NCBI GenBank assembly: GCA_002702385.1
Contig: NZZF01000017.1
Location: 1-11,895, forward strand
Direction: 5' to 3'
Length of the DNA: 11,895 nt
Source of the DNA: Flavobacteriaceae bacterium
Lineage (GTDB): Bacteria > Bacteroidota > Bacteroidia > Flavobacteriales > Flavobacteriaceae
Part shown: one piece after another, positions 1 to 7,775 of the stretch
Layout: every line of letters starts with the position of its first letter
How positions within the stretch are numbered: the stretch's first letter is position 1
Position numbers and translations under genes: made by a program
The notes under the pieces: model-generated
Seen by the model: only the letters and a program-made list of their open reading frames with translations
Told to the model about the DNA's origin: nothing
Databases searched by the model: none

Positions 1-383
1 AAAAAGAAATATCACTTATAAAACAAAAAATTGACGCAGGTGCAGAATATGCAGTAACACAAATGTTTTTTGATAATCAGAAATACTTTGATTTTGTAAA
101 AAAATGTAGGGAAAAAGGTATTAAAATACCAATTATTCCAGGAGTAAAAATTTTGGATAAACCTAGACAGATTGATAATCTTGAAAAAATATTTAATATT
201 TCATTGCCTGATGATCTTAAAAATGAAGCAAGAGAAAATATTGAACATGTTGAAGAAATTGGTACAAATTGGGCAATTCGTCAATCAGAAGAGTTAATAA
301 ATGCAGGTGTTCCAGTTATTCACTACTATTTAATGAATGACACATCATGCATGTTAAATATATTAAATTACTTACATAAATAA
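1..383 (+). CDS. metF: Methylenetetrahydrofolate reductase, C-terminal part (5' end outside window)
   Basis: MetF reduces 5,10-methylene-tetrahydrofolate to 5-methyl-tetrahydrofolate with FAD, supplying the methyl group for methionine synthesis in the cytosol. The reading frame is open from base 3, and 126 residues are visible, roughly the last 40% of a protein usually near 300 residues. The stretch GAEYAVTQMFFDN (window residues 13-25) matches the conserved MetF segment; its Gln20 corresponds to the folate-contacting Gln of the family. PIIPGVKIL follows, then IGTNWAIRQSEELINAGVP and HYYLMND near the end, typical of the last barrel strands. A Met codon at 63 falls inside the conserved TQMFFD motif, so it is internal and not a start. 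The gene stops 9 bases before metK and is clearly the first visible gene of a SAM-cycle operon. The family call is firm; the gene start and any upstream regulatory RNA are not visible. Confidence 0.93.
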   Translation, partial: KEISLIKQKIDAGAEYAVTQMFFDNQKYFDFVKKCREKGIKIPIIPGVKILDKPRQIDNLEKIFNISLPDDLKNEARENIEHVEEIGTNWAIRQSEELINAGVPVIHYYLMNDTSCMLNILNYLHK

Positions 384-387
384 GGAG
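382..387 (+). promoter_or_regulatory. Ribosome binding site of metK, overlapping the metF stop
   Basis: AAGGAG lies 5 bases before the metK ATG at 393, and its first two A residues belong to the TAA stop of metF. The overlap suggests that ribosomes finishing metF can reinitiate on metK. It also fixes the metK start. Confidence 0.8.
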
Positions 388-392
388 ATATA

Positions 393-1547
393 ATGAAAGA
401 TTACATATTTACATCTGAATCTGTTTCGGAGGGACATCCTGATAAAGTTTGCGATCAAATTTCAGATGCAGTTCTTGATGCATACTTAAAAGAGGATCCA
501 GACAGTAGGGTTGCTTGTGAAACAATGATAAAAAATAATCTAGTTATTATTGCAGGTGAAATTACTTCAGATGGTAATCCAGACTTGGAGCCTATTGTTA
601 GAAATGTAATCAATGAAATTGGTTATGATAATGATAATCTTGGTTTTAATGGAAGTACATGTGAATTTATTAATCATATTACTAAACAATCTCCTGATAT
701 AGCTCAAGGTGTTAATGAAGGAGAAGGTGAAGATTTAAATCAAGGAGCAGGAGATCAAGGACTTATGTTTGGGTATGCTTGCAACGAAACTGATAGCTTA
801 ATGCCCGCACCAATAGATTTATCTCATAAGCTTGTTAAGAAGCAATCGGAAGTTAGAAAATCAGGTTTGCTAGAATGGCTAAGACCAGATGCAAAAAGTC
901 AAGTAAGTGTTGTTTATGATAAAGAAAGAAAAAGCATTAAAAGATTATCTGCAATTGTTCTTTCAACTCAGCATGATGAAGATGTGTCATATCAAGAAAT
1001 TAAAGATGGTATATTTGATCATGTCATTTCACCAGTAATACCAAAAAATTGGATTACTGAGGAAACAAAAATTTTAATTAATCCCACTGGTAAATTTGTA
1101 ATAGGAGGACCAGTTGGAGATTGTGGACTTACAGGAAGAAAAATTATTGTTGACACATATGGAGGTATGGCAAGGCATGGTGGAGGTGCTTTTTCAGGTA
1201 AAGATCCATCAAAAGTTGATCGATCAGCGGCATATGCTGCTAGATATGTTGCAAAAAATATAATTGCATCAAAATTGGCTGATTGTTGTGAAATACAAGT
1301 TTCGTATGCTATTGGAGTTGCTGAACCCACCTCAATTACAGTTGATACGTTCGGCACAAATAATGTCGATGAAAATGAAATTGTATCTTTAATATCAAAC
1401 AATTTTGACTTTAGACCCAAAGGATTAATAAATTATTTGAACTTAAAAAATCCTATCTACCAAAAAACTGCTGCTTATGGTCATTTTGGAAGAGATATTT
1501 TCAGTTGGGAAAAAACTGATTTATCATTAAAATTCAAATCAATTTAA
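393..1547 (+). CDS. metK: S-adenosylmethionine synthetase (methionine adenosyltransferase)
   Basis: MetK makes S-adenosylmethionine from methionine and ATP, releasing phosphate and pyrophosphate; it is a cytosolic homotetramer in well-studied bacteria. The 384-residue length equals that of the E. coli enzyme. Visible family marks are the ATP-binding GHPDK at residues 14-18, the first signature [12 protein letters not shown] at 118-129, [11 protein letters not shown] at 230-240, and the second, glycine-rich signature [16 protein letters not shown] at 263-278. The protein ends in the usual [10 protein letters not shown]...FSWE region (359-373). Start at 393 is supported by AAGGAG 5 bases upstream and by [18 protein letters not shown], the standard N-terminus. 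It sits between metF and ahcY with gaps of 9 and 10 bases, so co-transcription is very likely. Nothing essential appears missing. Confidence 0.98.
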   Translation: MKDYIFTSESVSEGHPDKVCDQISDAVLDAYLKEDPDSRVACETMIKNNLVIIAGEITSDGNPDLEPIVRNVINEIGYDNDNLGFNGSTCEFINHITKQSPDIAQGVNEGEGEDLNQGAGDQGLMFGYACNETDSLMPAPIDLSHKLVKKQSEVRKSGLLEWLRPDAKSQVSVVYDKERKSIKRLSAIVLSTQHDEDVSYQEIKDGIFDHVISPVIPKNWITEETKILINPTGKFVIGGPVGDCGLTGRKIIVDTYGGMARHGGGAFSGKDPSKVDRSAAYAARYVAKNIIASKLADCCEIQVSYAIGVAEPTSITVDTFGTNNVDENEIVSLISNNFDFRPKGLINYLNLKNPIYQKTAAYGHFGRDIFSWEKTDLSLKFKSI

Positions 1548-1548
1548 C

Positions 1549-1553
1549 AGGAG
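1549..1553 (+). promoter_or_regulatory. Ribosome binding site of ahcY
   Basis: AGGAG sits 4 bases before the ATG at 1558, just after the metK stop. There is no Met between this start and the conserved [10 protein letters not shown] segment. The site therefore supports the long, Lys/Ser/Asn-rich N-terminus of AhcY as really translated. Confidence 0.75.
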
Positions 1554-1557
1554 AAAT

Positions 1558-3045
1558 ATGAGAACAGAGACTTTACAGAATAAAAGAGTTATAAAAAGCA
1601 AATCAAATTCAAGTAATATTAAAAATAGTGTTGTTGAAATTTTACCACATTTAGTTAAAGATATAAAACTAGCCAAACTTGGAAGGGATAAAATAGATAT
1701 TTCGGAAAGAGAAATGCCCGGATTAATGTTATTAAGAAAAAAATATTCTAGAACTAAACCATTAAAAGGTTTCAAACTTACCGGCTCTTTGCATATGACT
1801 ATAGAGACTGCAATACTTATAGAAACTTTAAAAGATTTAGGTGCTGATGTACGCTGGGCTAGTTGTAATATTTTTTCTACACAAGATGAAGCTGCTGCTG
1901 CAATTGCAAAAACTAAAACTCCTGTTTTTGCTTGGAAAGGAGAAACTTTAAAAGAGTATTGGGATTGTACATTACAAGCACTCACATTTAATGGTAATGA
2001 AGGACCGAATCTAATTGTTGATGATGGAGGTGATGCAACTCTTCTAATCCACAAAGGATATGAGCTTGAAAATTACTTTAACAAGAAAAAAAAGCTTCCA
2101 AAAATAACAGCCACTATTGAAGAAGAAATAGTTATTGAAAAGCTTTTAAGAAAAGTTCATAAAAGAAATCCAAATCACTGGCACAATATAGTCCCTGATA
2201 TTATTGGTGTATCAGAAGAAACAACTACTGGTGTTGCAAGATTACAGCAAATGGTAGATGATGCTTCACTTCTATTTCCTGCATTTAATGTCAATGATGC
2301 TGCAACGAAATCAAAATTTGATAATCTCTATGGATGTAGAGAGTCATTAGCTGATGGAATCAAAAGATCAACAGAAATTATGTTAGCTGGAAAAACTGTG
2401 GTTGTATGTGGATATGGTGATGTTGGAAAAGGCTCAGCTCAATCAATGAAATCTTATGGTTGTAAAGTCATTGTTACAGAAATTGATCCAATATGTGCAT
2501 TACAAGCTGCAATGGAAGGATTTGAAGTAAGAAAATTGGAAGATGTTCTTGAAAGAGGAAATATTTTTGTTACAACTACTGGTAATAAAGATATTATAAC
2601 GCTAAAGCACATGAGAAAAATGAAGGATCAAGCTATTGTTTGCAATATTGGTCATTTTGATAATGAAATTCAAGTTGATGCTCTTAATGCTTCAAATGCA
2701 AAGAGAGACACAATTAAACCTCAGCTTGATAGATATACTTTTAAGAATGGAAAGCAAATCTTTTTATTAGCAGAAGGAAGATTAGTAAATCTTGGCTGCG
2801 CAACTGGTCATGCTAGTTTTGTCATGTCCACTTCATTTTCAAATCAAGTTCTTGCTCAAATATTTTTAGCACAAAATAAACCTGCAACAGGAATGTACGA
2901 TTTACCTAGAAAATTAGATGAAGAGGTTGCTCGAATTCATCTCCAACATTTGGATGCTGACTTAACAAGATTATCTAAAGAACAAGCTGATTACATTGGA
3001 GTTAATGTAAATGGCCCATTCAAGAAAGATGAATATCGTTATTAG
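1558..3045 (+). CDS. ahcY: Adenosylhomocysteinase (S-adenosyl-L-homocysteine hydrolase)
   Basis: AhcY reversibly splits S-adenosylhomocysteine, the product inhibitor left by methyltransferases, into adenosine and homocysteine, using tightly bound NAD. Domains: substrate-binding N-terminal half with [10 protein letters not shown] (76-85, His79), [14 protein letters not shown] (104-117), DDGGD (155-159) and SEETTTG (219-225). The [18 protein letters not shown] segment (246-263) carries the active-site Lys251 and Asp255. A Rossmann NAD domain follows with GYGDVGKG (285-292), and the C-terminal end is KKDEYRY (489-495), the family hallmark that reaches into the NAD site of the partner subunit. 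The 495 residues include the roughly 40-residue insertion (about 172-212) seen in many bacterial forms and absent from the human enzyme, plus about 18 more N-terminal residues than the Pseudomonas-type protein. It lies 10 bases after metK, completing the SAM cycle. Confidence 0.98.
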   Translation: MRTETLQNKRVIKSKSNSSNIKNSVVEILPHLVKDIKLAKLGRDKIDISEREMPGLMLLRKKYSRTKPLKGFKLTGSLHMTIETAILIETLKDLGADVRWASCNIFSTQDEAAAAIAKTKTPVFAWKGETLKEYWDCTLQALTFNGNEGPNLIVDDGGDATLLIHKGYELENYFNKKKKLPKITATIEEEIVIEKLLRKVHKRNPNHWHNIVPDIIGVSEETTTGVARLQQMVDDASLLFPAFNVNDAATKSKFDNLYGCRESLADGIKRSTEIMLAGKTVVVCGYGDVGKGSAQSMKSYGCKVIVTEIDPICALQAAMEGFEVRKLEDVLERGNIFVTTTGNKDIITLKHMRKMKDQAIVCNIGHFDNEIQVDALNASNAKRDTIKPQLDRYTFKNGKQIFLLAEGRLVNLGCATGHASFVMSTSFSNQVLAQIFLAQNKPATGMYDLPRKLDEEVARIHLQHLDADLTRLSKEQADYIGVNVNGPFKKDEYRY

Positions 3046-3057
3046 ATTAGTCATTTT

Positions 3058-4185
3058 ATGAATTTACCTAAATTTGATATAACTATTATCGGTTCAGGGA
3101 TTGTAGGTTTATCAATAGCAAAATCCTTATCAAATAATAAATATTCAGTTTTGGTAATTGAAAAGAATAACTCTTTTGGCGAAGAAACATCAAGCAGAAA
3201 TAGTGAAGTAGTACACTCAGGAATTTTCAATGATATCGAAAGTTTGAAATATAATTTTTGTAAAGAAGGCAATGATTTATTATATCATTTTTGTGATGAA
3301 AATCAAATTTGGTATAATAAATGTGGAAAGCTAGTTATTTCAAAAGAAAATGAAGAAGAAAAATTTGAAAAATTTGTCCAATCATTAATTCAAAAAAACA
3401 TCAAATTCGATATTTTAAATGAAAATGAAACAAATAAAATTGAACCATCAATTATATCTTCAAAATCCATACATATTAAAAATTCTGGAGTAGTTGATTC
3501 CCATGGACTAATGAGCCATTTATTTAGAATCTCAAGTAATTCTAACACTCATCTCTTTAATAGCAAAATGCAAAAAATTGTTAAATATAAAAATGGATAT
3601 ATTGTTCAAATTCAAAGAAAGAATGGTGAGATTGAAGAATTTTTTTCAAAAATAATTATCAATTCTGCTGGACTTAATAGCTATGAAGTTGCTTCAAATA
3701 TTATGGGAAATTCACTTAATATTCCAAGTATGAAATTTTATAAAGGTTCATATTTCTCACTATCTTCAAAGTGGAGAAACAAATTCAGAAAATTAATTTA
3801 TTCCCTTCCCTCTTCAGAGGATGCTCTTGGAATCCATATAAGTTTTGATTCTTTGGGAAGAGTCAAATTAGGGCCAGATTATGAACCAATTAGTAGTGAT
3901 AGTTTTGATTATAGTGTCAGTTTAAAATCAAGAGAAAAGTTTTTTGAGAGTGCAAAACAATATATCAATGATTTACATATTGAAGATTTAAGCCCTGATT
4001 ATTCTGGTATAAGACCTAAATTATTTTACAAATCAAAAAGATCTTCAGAATTTTATATTAAAGAAGAATCTAAAAATGGTTATAATAATTTTATTAATCT
4101 GATTGGAATTGATTCTCCTGGTCTTACCTCATCTTTGAAAATTGGAGAATACGTAAAATCTATTATTTCTCGTATGAATTTTTAA
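3058..4185 (+). CDS. lhgO: FAD-dependent L-2-hydroxyglutarate oxidase/dehydrogenase-like protein
   Basis: This is a DAO-superfamily flavoprotein resembling LhgO/L2HGDH, which oxidises L-2-hydroxyglutarate to 2-oxoglutarate and passes electrons to oxygen or the quinone pool. A Rossmann FAD motif is at the N-terminus (ITIIGSGIVGLS, 8-19; glycines 12, 14, 17). The family segment SSRNSEVVHSGIF spans 45-57 and EGNDLLYHFCDEN spans 70-82. GIHISFDSLGRVKLGPD is at 258-274, LSPDYSGIRPKL at 311-322, and INLIGIDSPGLTSSL at 346-360 closes the FAD site. The 375-residue length is slightly short for the family (about 400) but no domain is missing. The ATG lies 12 bases after the ahcY stop without a visible Shine-Dalgarno, so translation may be coupled or initiated weakly. 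Its 3' end overlaps the opposing SDR gene by 23 bases. The family call is strong; the substrate is inferred, and another 2-hydroxyacid is possible. Confidence 0.85.
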   Translation: MNLPKFDITIIGSGIVGLSIAKSLSNNKYSVLVIEKNNSFGEETSSRNSEVVHSGIFNDIESLKYNFCKEGNDLLYHFCDENQIWYNKCGKLVISKENEEEKFEKFVQSLIQKNIKFDILNENETNKIEPSIISSKSIHIKNSGVVDSHGLMSHLFRISSNSNTHLFNSKMQKIVKYKNGYIVQIQRKNGEIEEFFSKIIINSAGLNSYEVASNIMGNSLNIPSMKFYKGSYFSLSSKWRNKFRKLIYSLPSSEDALGIHISFDSLGRVKLGPDYEPISSDSFDYSVSLKSREKFFESAKQYINDLHIEDLSPDYSGIRPKLFYKSKRSSEFYIKEESKNGYNNFINLIGIDSPGLTSSLKIGEYVKSIISRMNF

Positions 4186-5944
4186 GATGATTGAAGTTTG
4201 AATATATCTTATCCTCATACTTTAATAATTGATTATTTTTTTCCACTTCTCTAATCATTTCATCTAAACCCATCTCAATTGTATATTTTTTTTCAAATTT
4301 TAATAATTTTGAAATTTTTGAAAAAGATACCTTGTAATTTCTTTTATCAACATCTTCTTGAACGGTATTCATTTTAGATTTTGGAAGTTTATAAACAACT
4401 TTTTCGCCAATATTATCGATTGTGAAATTCATATCATCTGAACCGACATTAAAAACCTGATTATGCGTTACAACTTTATCTGCTTCTAGCGCAAGTTTAA
4501 ATGCTCTCGCAACATCGTGACAATGTACAAATGGCCTCCACTGATCGCCGCCAAAAACACTAAATTGCTTATCTCGTAGTGCTCTTATTAACAATGTATT
4601 TACAACTAAATCATATCTCATTCTTGGAGAATAGCCAAAAACTGTTGATAATCTCAAAATTGTTGGGCTTACATTTTTACAGTTATCTAAAATATAATTT
4701 TCAGAATAAATACGAGTTCGTGCATATAAAGAAATAGGATTTAAGGGTGAACTTTCTGTCAAAAATGTTGAATCGCTAGATCCATATACACTACAGCTAG
4801 ATGCAAATATTAATTTTTCTACCTCATAAAAATTACAAATTTGAGTTAAAATTTTAGTACTTTCATAGTTTAAATTCAAAGTTTCTTCGGCATCAATACT
4901 ACTTGCTGGATCACCGACAATAGCAGCTAAAGCAATTACAAATCGATTATTTTTAACTGCTCTTACTAAATCTTTAATATTTGTTATGTCTCCATTTATA
5001 ATTGTCAAATTTGGGTGATTTTTAATATCACTAATTGGTTCCTCGCCAAATGTAAAATTATCTAATATTGTTACATTATAATTGTCATTCAAAAGTAGTT
5101 TTATTAAATGAACGCCTATATAGCCAGCTCCGCCAGTAACTAATATATTTTTTTCTCGATTAGTGCTAACTTTTGGAATCAAAGTATTTTTTACTTCTTT
5201 TACCTTGTCCATGCTTGATAATGTTAGAGGAATCTCTTTTTTTAGTTTATCATCAAAGGTTAATAATGTAACACTAGTATTTACAATACTTCTGATAAAG
5301 TTCTTTTTTAACATTTCATCATTATCAAAAATGCCAGTATATATAACTACTTCAATATCATTATTATTTATGAATGTGCTTACGTCAAGGGTGCTTCCAA
5401 TAACCTCATAACCATAGACATTTTTACCATTATTACTATCATCAAAAATACCAACAATATTATATGCACATCTATTTTTTGGATTTTTTAGAAAGTAATT
5501 TGTATTACTATTCACACCAATAATAATAGCTTTCTGATTACCTTCTGAAAGATTATCTCTTTCGGAAATGTATCGTCTTAAAAGTCTTGAAAATGAAGAT
5601 AAAAAACTGAATAACAAATAAAACAGAATTAAAGACTTAGTATCAATAGTTAAATTTGTTAATGAAGAAATAATAAGAAATAGAAGAAAAGAATATATAA
5701 TAGATACACTTAATTTATATAATTCATTTAAACTAGCATATTCCCAGATAGAGCTATAATTCTTAACAATCAAAGAAACTGATAAATAGCAAACGGAAAA
5801 AAGTAAAAATTGTATAAATATGTCTGAAATATGTTGAGTTAAAAAATATATATCATAAAGAAAATAAAATGAAACAAGCATTGCTATAAATGCAGAAAAT
5901 AAGTCTATAGAAAATTTTATAAATGGTTTTATTTTACTTTTCAT
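4163..5944 (-). CDS. Membrane FlaA1-like N-terminal half fused to an NAD-dependent epimerase/dehydratase (extended SDR)
   Basis: Two-part 593-residue protein of nucleotide-sugar metabolism at the inner membrane. Residues 1-120 hold about four hydrophobic segments (near 8-30, 41-61, 77-98, 103-119). They are followed by a Rossmann-like 'CoA-binding' region (KAIIIGVNSNTNYF 138-151, YNIVGIFDDS 161-170, YEVIGS 179-184), the layout of FlaA1/CapD/PglF proteins. From 266 an extended SDR of the COG0451 type begins: GGAGYIG (271-277), LDNFTFGEE (294-302), AAIVGDPASS (340-349), SSCSVYG (382-388), GGDQWRPFVHCHDVARA (465-481) and FNVGS (498-502). The catalytic Tyr is Y407, but the usual YxxxK reads YARTR, so Lys is replaced by Arg411. 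The SDR half does not look like the PglF/CapD dehydratase domain that normally follows such an N-terminus. It starts 3 bases after the sugar-phosphate transferase stop (TAAatcATG), so translation is probably coupled. The exact reaction is unknown: epimerase, dehydratase or 4-reductase are all open. Confidence 0.85.
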   Translation of the reverse strand: MKSKIKPFIKFSIDLFSAFIAMLVSFYFLYDIYFLTQHISDIFIQFLLFSVCYLSVSLIVKNYSSIWEYASLNELYKLSVSIIYSFLLFLIISSLTNLTIDTKSLILFYLLFSFLSSFSRLLRRYISERDNLSEGNQKAIIIGVNSNTNYFLKNPKNRCAYNIVGIFDDSNNGKNVYGYEVIGSTLDVSTFINNNDIEVVIYTGIFDNDEMLKKNFIRSIVNTSVTLLTFDDKLKKEIPLTLSSMDKVKEVKNTLIPKVSTNREKNILVTGGAGYIGVHLIKLLLNDNYNVTILDNFTFGEEPISDIKNHPNLTIINGDITNIKDLVRAVKNNRFVIALAAIVGDPASSIDAEETLNLNYESTKILTQICNFYEVEKLIFASSCSVYGSSDSTFLTESSPLNPISLYARTRIYSENYILDNCKNVSPTILRLSTVFGYSPRMRYDLVVNTLLIRALRDKQFSVFGGDQWRPFVHCHDVARAFKLALEADKVVTHNQVFNVGSDDMNFTIDNIGEKVVYKLPKSKMNTVQEDVDKRNYKVSFSKISKLLKFEKKYTIEMGLDEMIREVEKNNQLLKYEDKIYSNFNHLKNSYEK

Positions 5945-5947
5945 GAT

Positions 5948-6625
5948 TTAGTTTTGTATAATAAATGATTCGATATACTCTTTTTCCTTGATGTCAATAT
6001 ACTTACTATTTACAAAATATTTTATTACAAATTTTTGTACTTTGGTTGGATAAATAATTGCTAAAGGTGTAAGTATGATTGGTAATAAAAAATCAGTTAA
6101 GCTATACTTTTGATACATTTTGTTATGAATCTTTGACTTAAAAGGTAATATTTCATCAATATAATGTTTCTCTGAAAGTAAAAATTGTGATTCATTAACA
6201 AATAAAATAGTGACTAAATCTATAATACCAGGCTTGACACGATTTAAGTAATTAAAATAATGAGTATTAGAACTAAGGTATTTTATATTCTCAGGTCGAG
6301 GTCCCACAAGACACAATTGATTTTTAAATATATTTAAAAATTGAGGTAATTCATCAATTTTGAACTTTCTAATAATTGCGCCTAACCTTGTAACCCTAGA
6401 ATCATTCATCAATGTTACTCCTGATGAATTGGATGAATTCATAGTTCTAAATTTATAAACAATAATAGATTTTTTTTGATATCCTATTCGATCAGACCTA
6501 AAAATAATCGGGGAATTATCAAATATAAATATTAGCAAAAATGAAATAATAGTTAGCGGTAAAGATATTAAAAATATAAAAATTGAAATAAAAAAATCAA
6601 TAGCTTTAATCATTTTTGAATTCAT
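5948..6625 (-). CDS. Polyprenyl-phosphate sugar-1-phosphate transferase (small monotopic PGT, PglC/WcaJ-C type)
   Basis: The enzyme moves a sugar-1-phosphate from a nucleotide sugar to undecaprenyl phosphate, the first membrane step of glycan assembly. The 225-residue protein has one strong N-terminal hydrophobic segment (about 10-36), the re-entrant membrane helix of the family. Conserved catalytic-core motifs follow: YKFRTM (57-62), DSRVTRLGAIIRKFKIDELPQ (75-95, with the Asp91-Glu92 catalytic dyad), NQLCLVGPRPE (102-112) and KPGI (131-134). The long N-terminal four-helix domain of WbaP/WcaJ is absent, so this is a minimal PglC-type core. The C-terminus carries another hydrophobic stretch (about 178-193) and about 30 polar residues. 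The start at 6625 is backed by GAGGAT upstream; a second Met (residue 5) lacks this. Its 5' end overlaps the aminotransferase 3' end by 20 bases. The sugar transferred cannot be read from the sequence; an amino sugar fits the neighbours. Confidence 0.93.
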   Translation of the reverse strand: MNSKMIKAIDFFISIFIFLISLPLTIISFLLIFIFDNSPIIFRSDRIGYQKKSIIVYKFRTMNSSNSSGVTLMNDSRVTRLGAIIRKFKIDELPQFLNIFKNQLCLVGPRPENIKYLSSNTHYFNYLNRVKPGIIDLVTILFVNESQFLLSEKHYIDEILPFKSKIHNKMYQKYSLTDFLLPIILTPLAIIYPTKVQKFVIKYFVNSKYIDIKEKEYIESFIIQN

Positions 6626-7775
6626 TATAAATCCTCAAAAAAACTTTTTCTATATAAAATATATCTCCATTTGTGAGACTTGGATACATTGGTAAAGATA
6701 TACATCCATCAAAATATGAACAGCTCTTTGGGAAATCTGAATCTTTTAGTTTATATTTATTTTTATAGTACGGCATTTTGTGCAAAGGTATATAATGAAC
6801 TGAAGTACCTACACCTAATTCATTGAGCTTATCAATAAATTTATCTCTAGATATTGACCAAAAATTTTTGTCTATATGAACTATATATAGATGTCTAGCA
6901 TTTTTATATTTTTTATCGAAATGAAATCGACTTACTCCCGGAATTTTATCAAAAACTTTATTATATTTTTCGGCTATATTTTGTCTTTTTTCGTTAAGCC
7001 TGTCAATGTTTTTTATCTGTTGAAGTCCAAAACCAGCAGCAATGTCAGTGAGATTATATTTGTATCCTAATGAATCAACCTCATAATACCATTTACCTTT
7101 ATCTGAAAATCTGCTCCAAGCACTTTTACTCATTCCATGTAAGGATAATTTTCGTATTTTTTCAGCAAGATTTTTATTATTTGTTGTTACTGCTCCACCC
7201 TCACCTCCAGTTGTTAAATTCTTATTAGCATAAAATGAAAAAACTGAACAATGATCTGAATTACCAACTTTACCCACATTAGAAACTGTTTCTAATGCGT
7301 GAGCGCAATCCTCAATTATAATAAATCCATACCTCTTTGATAACTTTAACAATGATTTCATATCAGCGGCGTAGCCTCCAAAATGAACAGGCATGACAAA
7401 CTTTAATTTATTTTTTAATTTTTTTGCAATGGACTCTACTTGATTGACATCAATACACAATGTTTTAGGATCTATATCACATAATACAACATTCGCTCCA
7501 AAATATTCAACAACTTCTGAAGTGGCAACAAATGTTAAATTTGGAACAACAACATAGTCTCCCCTTTTAATATCCTGTGCAGCTAATGCTAAATGTAATC
7601 CTGCTGTACAAGAGTTAACAGCAACCACATATTTTGCACCTGTATAATCAGATATTTCTGATTCAAACTGTTTAACCATTGGTCCAGTAGTCAACCATCC
7701 AGTTTCAGCTGATTTTTTGATATTGTTATCTATTTTTAACGAGGTTTTAAAATATGGAACATTTTTAATCTTCAT
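6606..7775 (-). CDS. DegT/DnrJ/EryC1-family sugar aminotransferase (PLP)
   Basis: A PLP enzyme that transfers an amino group, usually from glutamate, to a keto group of a nucleotide-linked sugar (PglE, PseC, ArnB relatives). In the 389-residue form: GWLTTGPMVKQFE (26-38) is the family's N-terminal motif, VNSCTAGLHLAL (53-64) binds the cofactor phosphate, and IIEDCAHA (153-160) carries Asp156 against the pyridine nitrogen. FYANKNLTTGGEGG (181-194) contains the Schiff-base Lys185. HGMSK and GYKYNLTDIAAGFGL follow, as in sugar 4-aminotransferases. I chose ATG 7775, which has AAAGGA 9 bases upstream and begins directly at the family's usual N-terminus. A longer frame from a TTG at 7826 would add 17 residues and overlap the preceding gene by 62 bases. 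With the chosen start the overlap is 11 bases. The sugar acted on is unknown; C4 amination is likely by resemblance. Confidence 0.92.
   Translation of the reverse strand: MKIKNVPYFKTSLKIDNNIKKSAETGWLTTGPMVKQFESEISDYTGAKYVVAVNSCTAGLHLALAAQDIKRGDYVVVPNLTFVATSEVVEYFGANVVLCDIDPKTLCIDVNQVESIAKKLKNKLKFVMPVHFGGYAADMKSLLKLSKRYGFIIIEDCAHALETVSNVGKVGNSDHCSVFSFYANKNLTTGGEGGAVTTNNKNLAEKIRKLSLHGMSKSAWSRFSDKGKWYYEVDSLGYKYNLTDIAAGFGLQQIKNIDRLNEKRQNIAEKYNKVFDKIPGVSRFHFDKKYKNARHLYIVHIDKNFWSISRDKFIDKLNELGVGTSVHYIPLHKMPYYKNKYKLKDSDFPKSCSYFDGCISLPMYPSLTNGDIFYIEKVFLRIYNEFKND
6631..6636 (-). promoter_or_regulatory. Ribosome binding site choosing the PGT start at 6625
   Basis: On the minus strand GAGGAT lies 5 bases before the ATG at 6625. 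It is inside the end of the aminotransferase gene, so the two genes overlap and are probably translated in succession. It favours this Met over the next one at 6613. Confidence 0.65.

Noticed and set aside
1019..1420. Open frame of 133 codons on the minus strand inside metK
   Set aside because: Lies wholly opposite a strongly conserved gene, has no recognisable domain and no ribosome site; a shadow of the coding frame.
1539..2054. Open frame of 171 codons on the minus strand opposite the start of ahcY
   Set aside because: Its hydrophobic, low-complexity product is what the reverse frame of a Lys/Glu-rich AT-rich gene gives; there is no independent support.
384..3057. SAM or SAH riboswitch within the methionine-cycle operon
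   Set aside because: Gaps before metK, ahcY and lhgO are only 9-12 bases, too short for any such RNA. One could only lie upstream of metF, outside the window.
3051..3272. Open frame of 73 codons on the minus strand opposite lhgO
   Set aside because: Overlaps the conserved FAD-binding region of lhgO on the other strand and shows no motif.
4112..4150. Inverted repeat ATTCTCC/GGAGAAT as a terminator for the SDR gene
   Set aside because: It lies inside conserved lhgO codons (IDSPGL...IGEY), has a 25-base loop and no following T-run; chance is the simpler explanation.
5163..5411. Open frame of 82 codons on the plus strand opposite the SDR gene
   Set aside because: Antisense to the conserved Rossmann region; no homology recognised.
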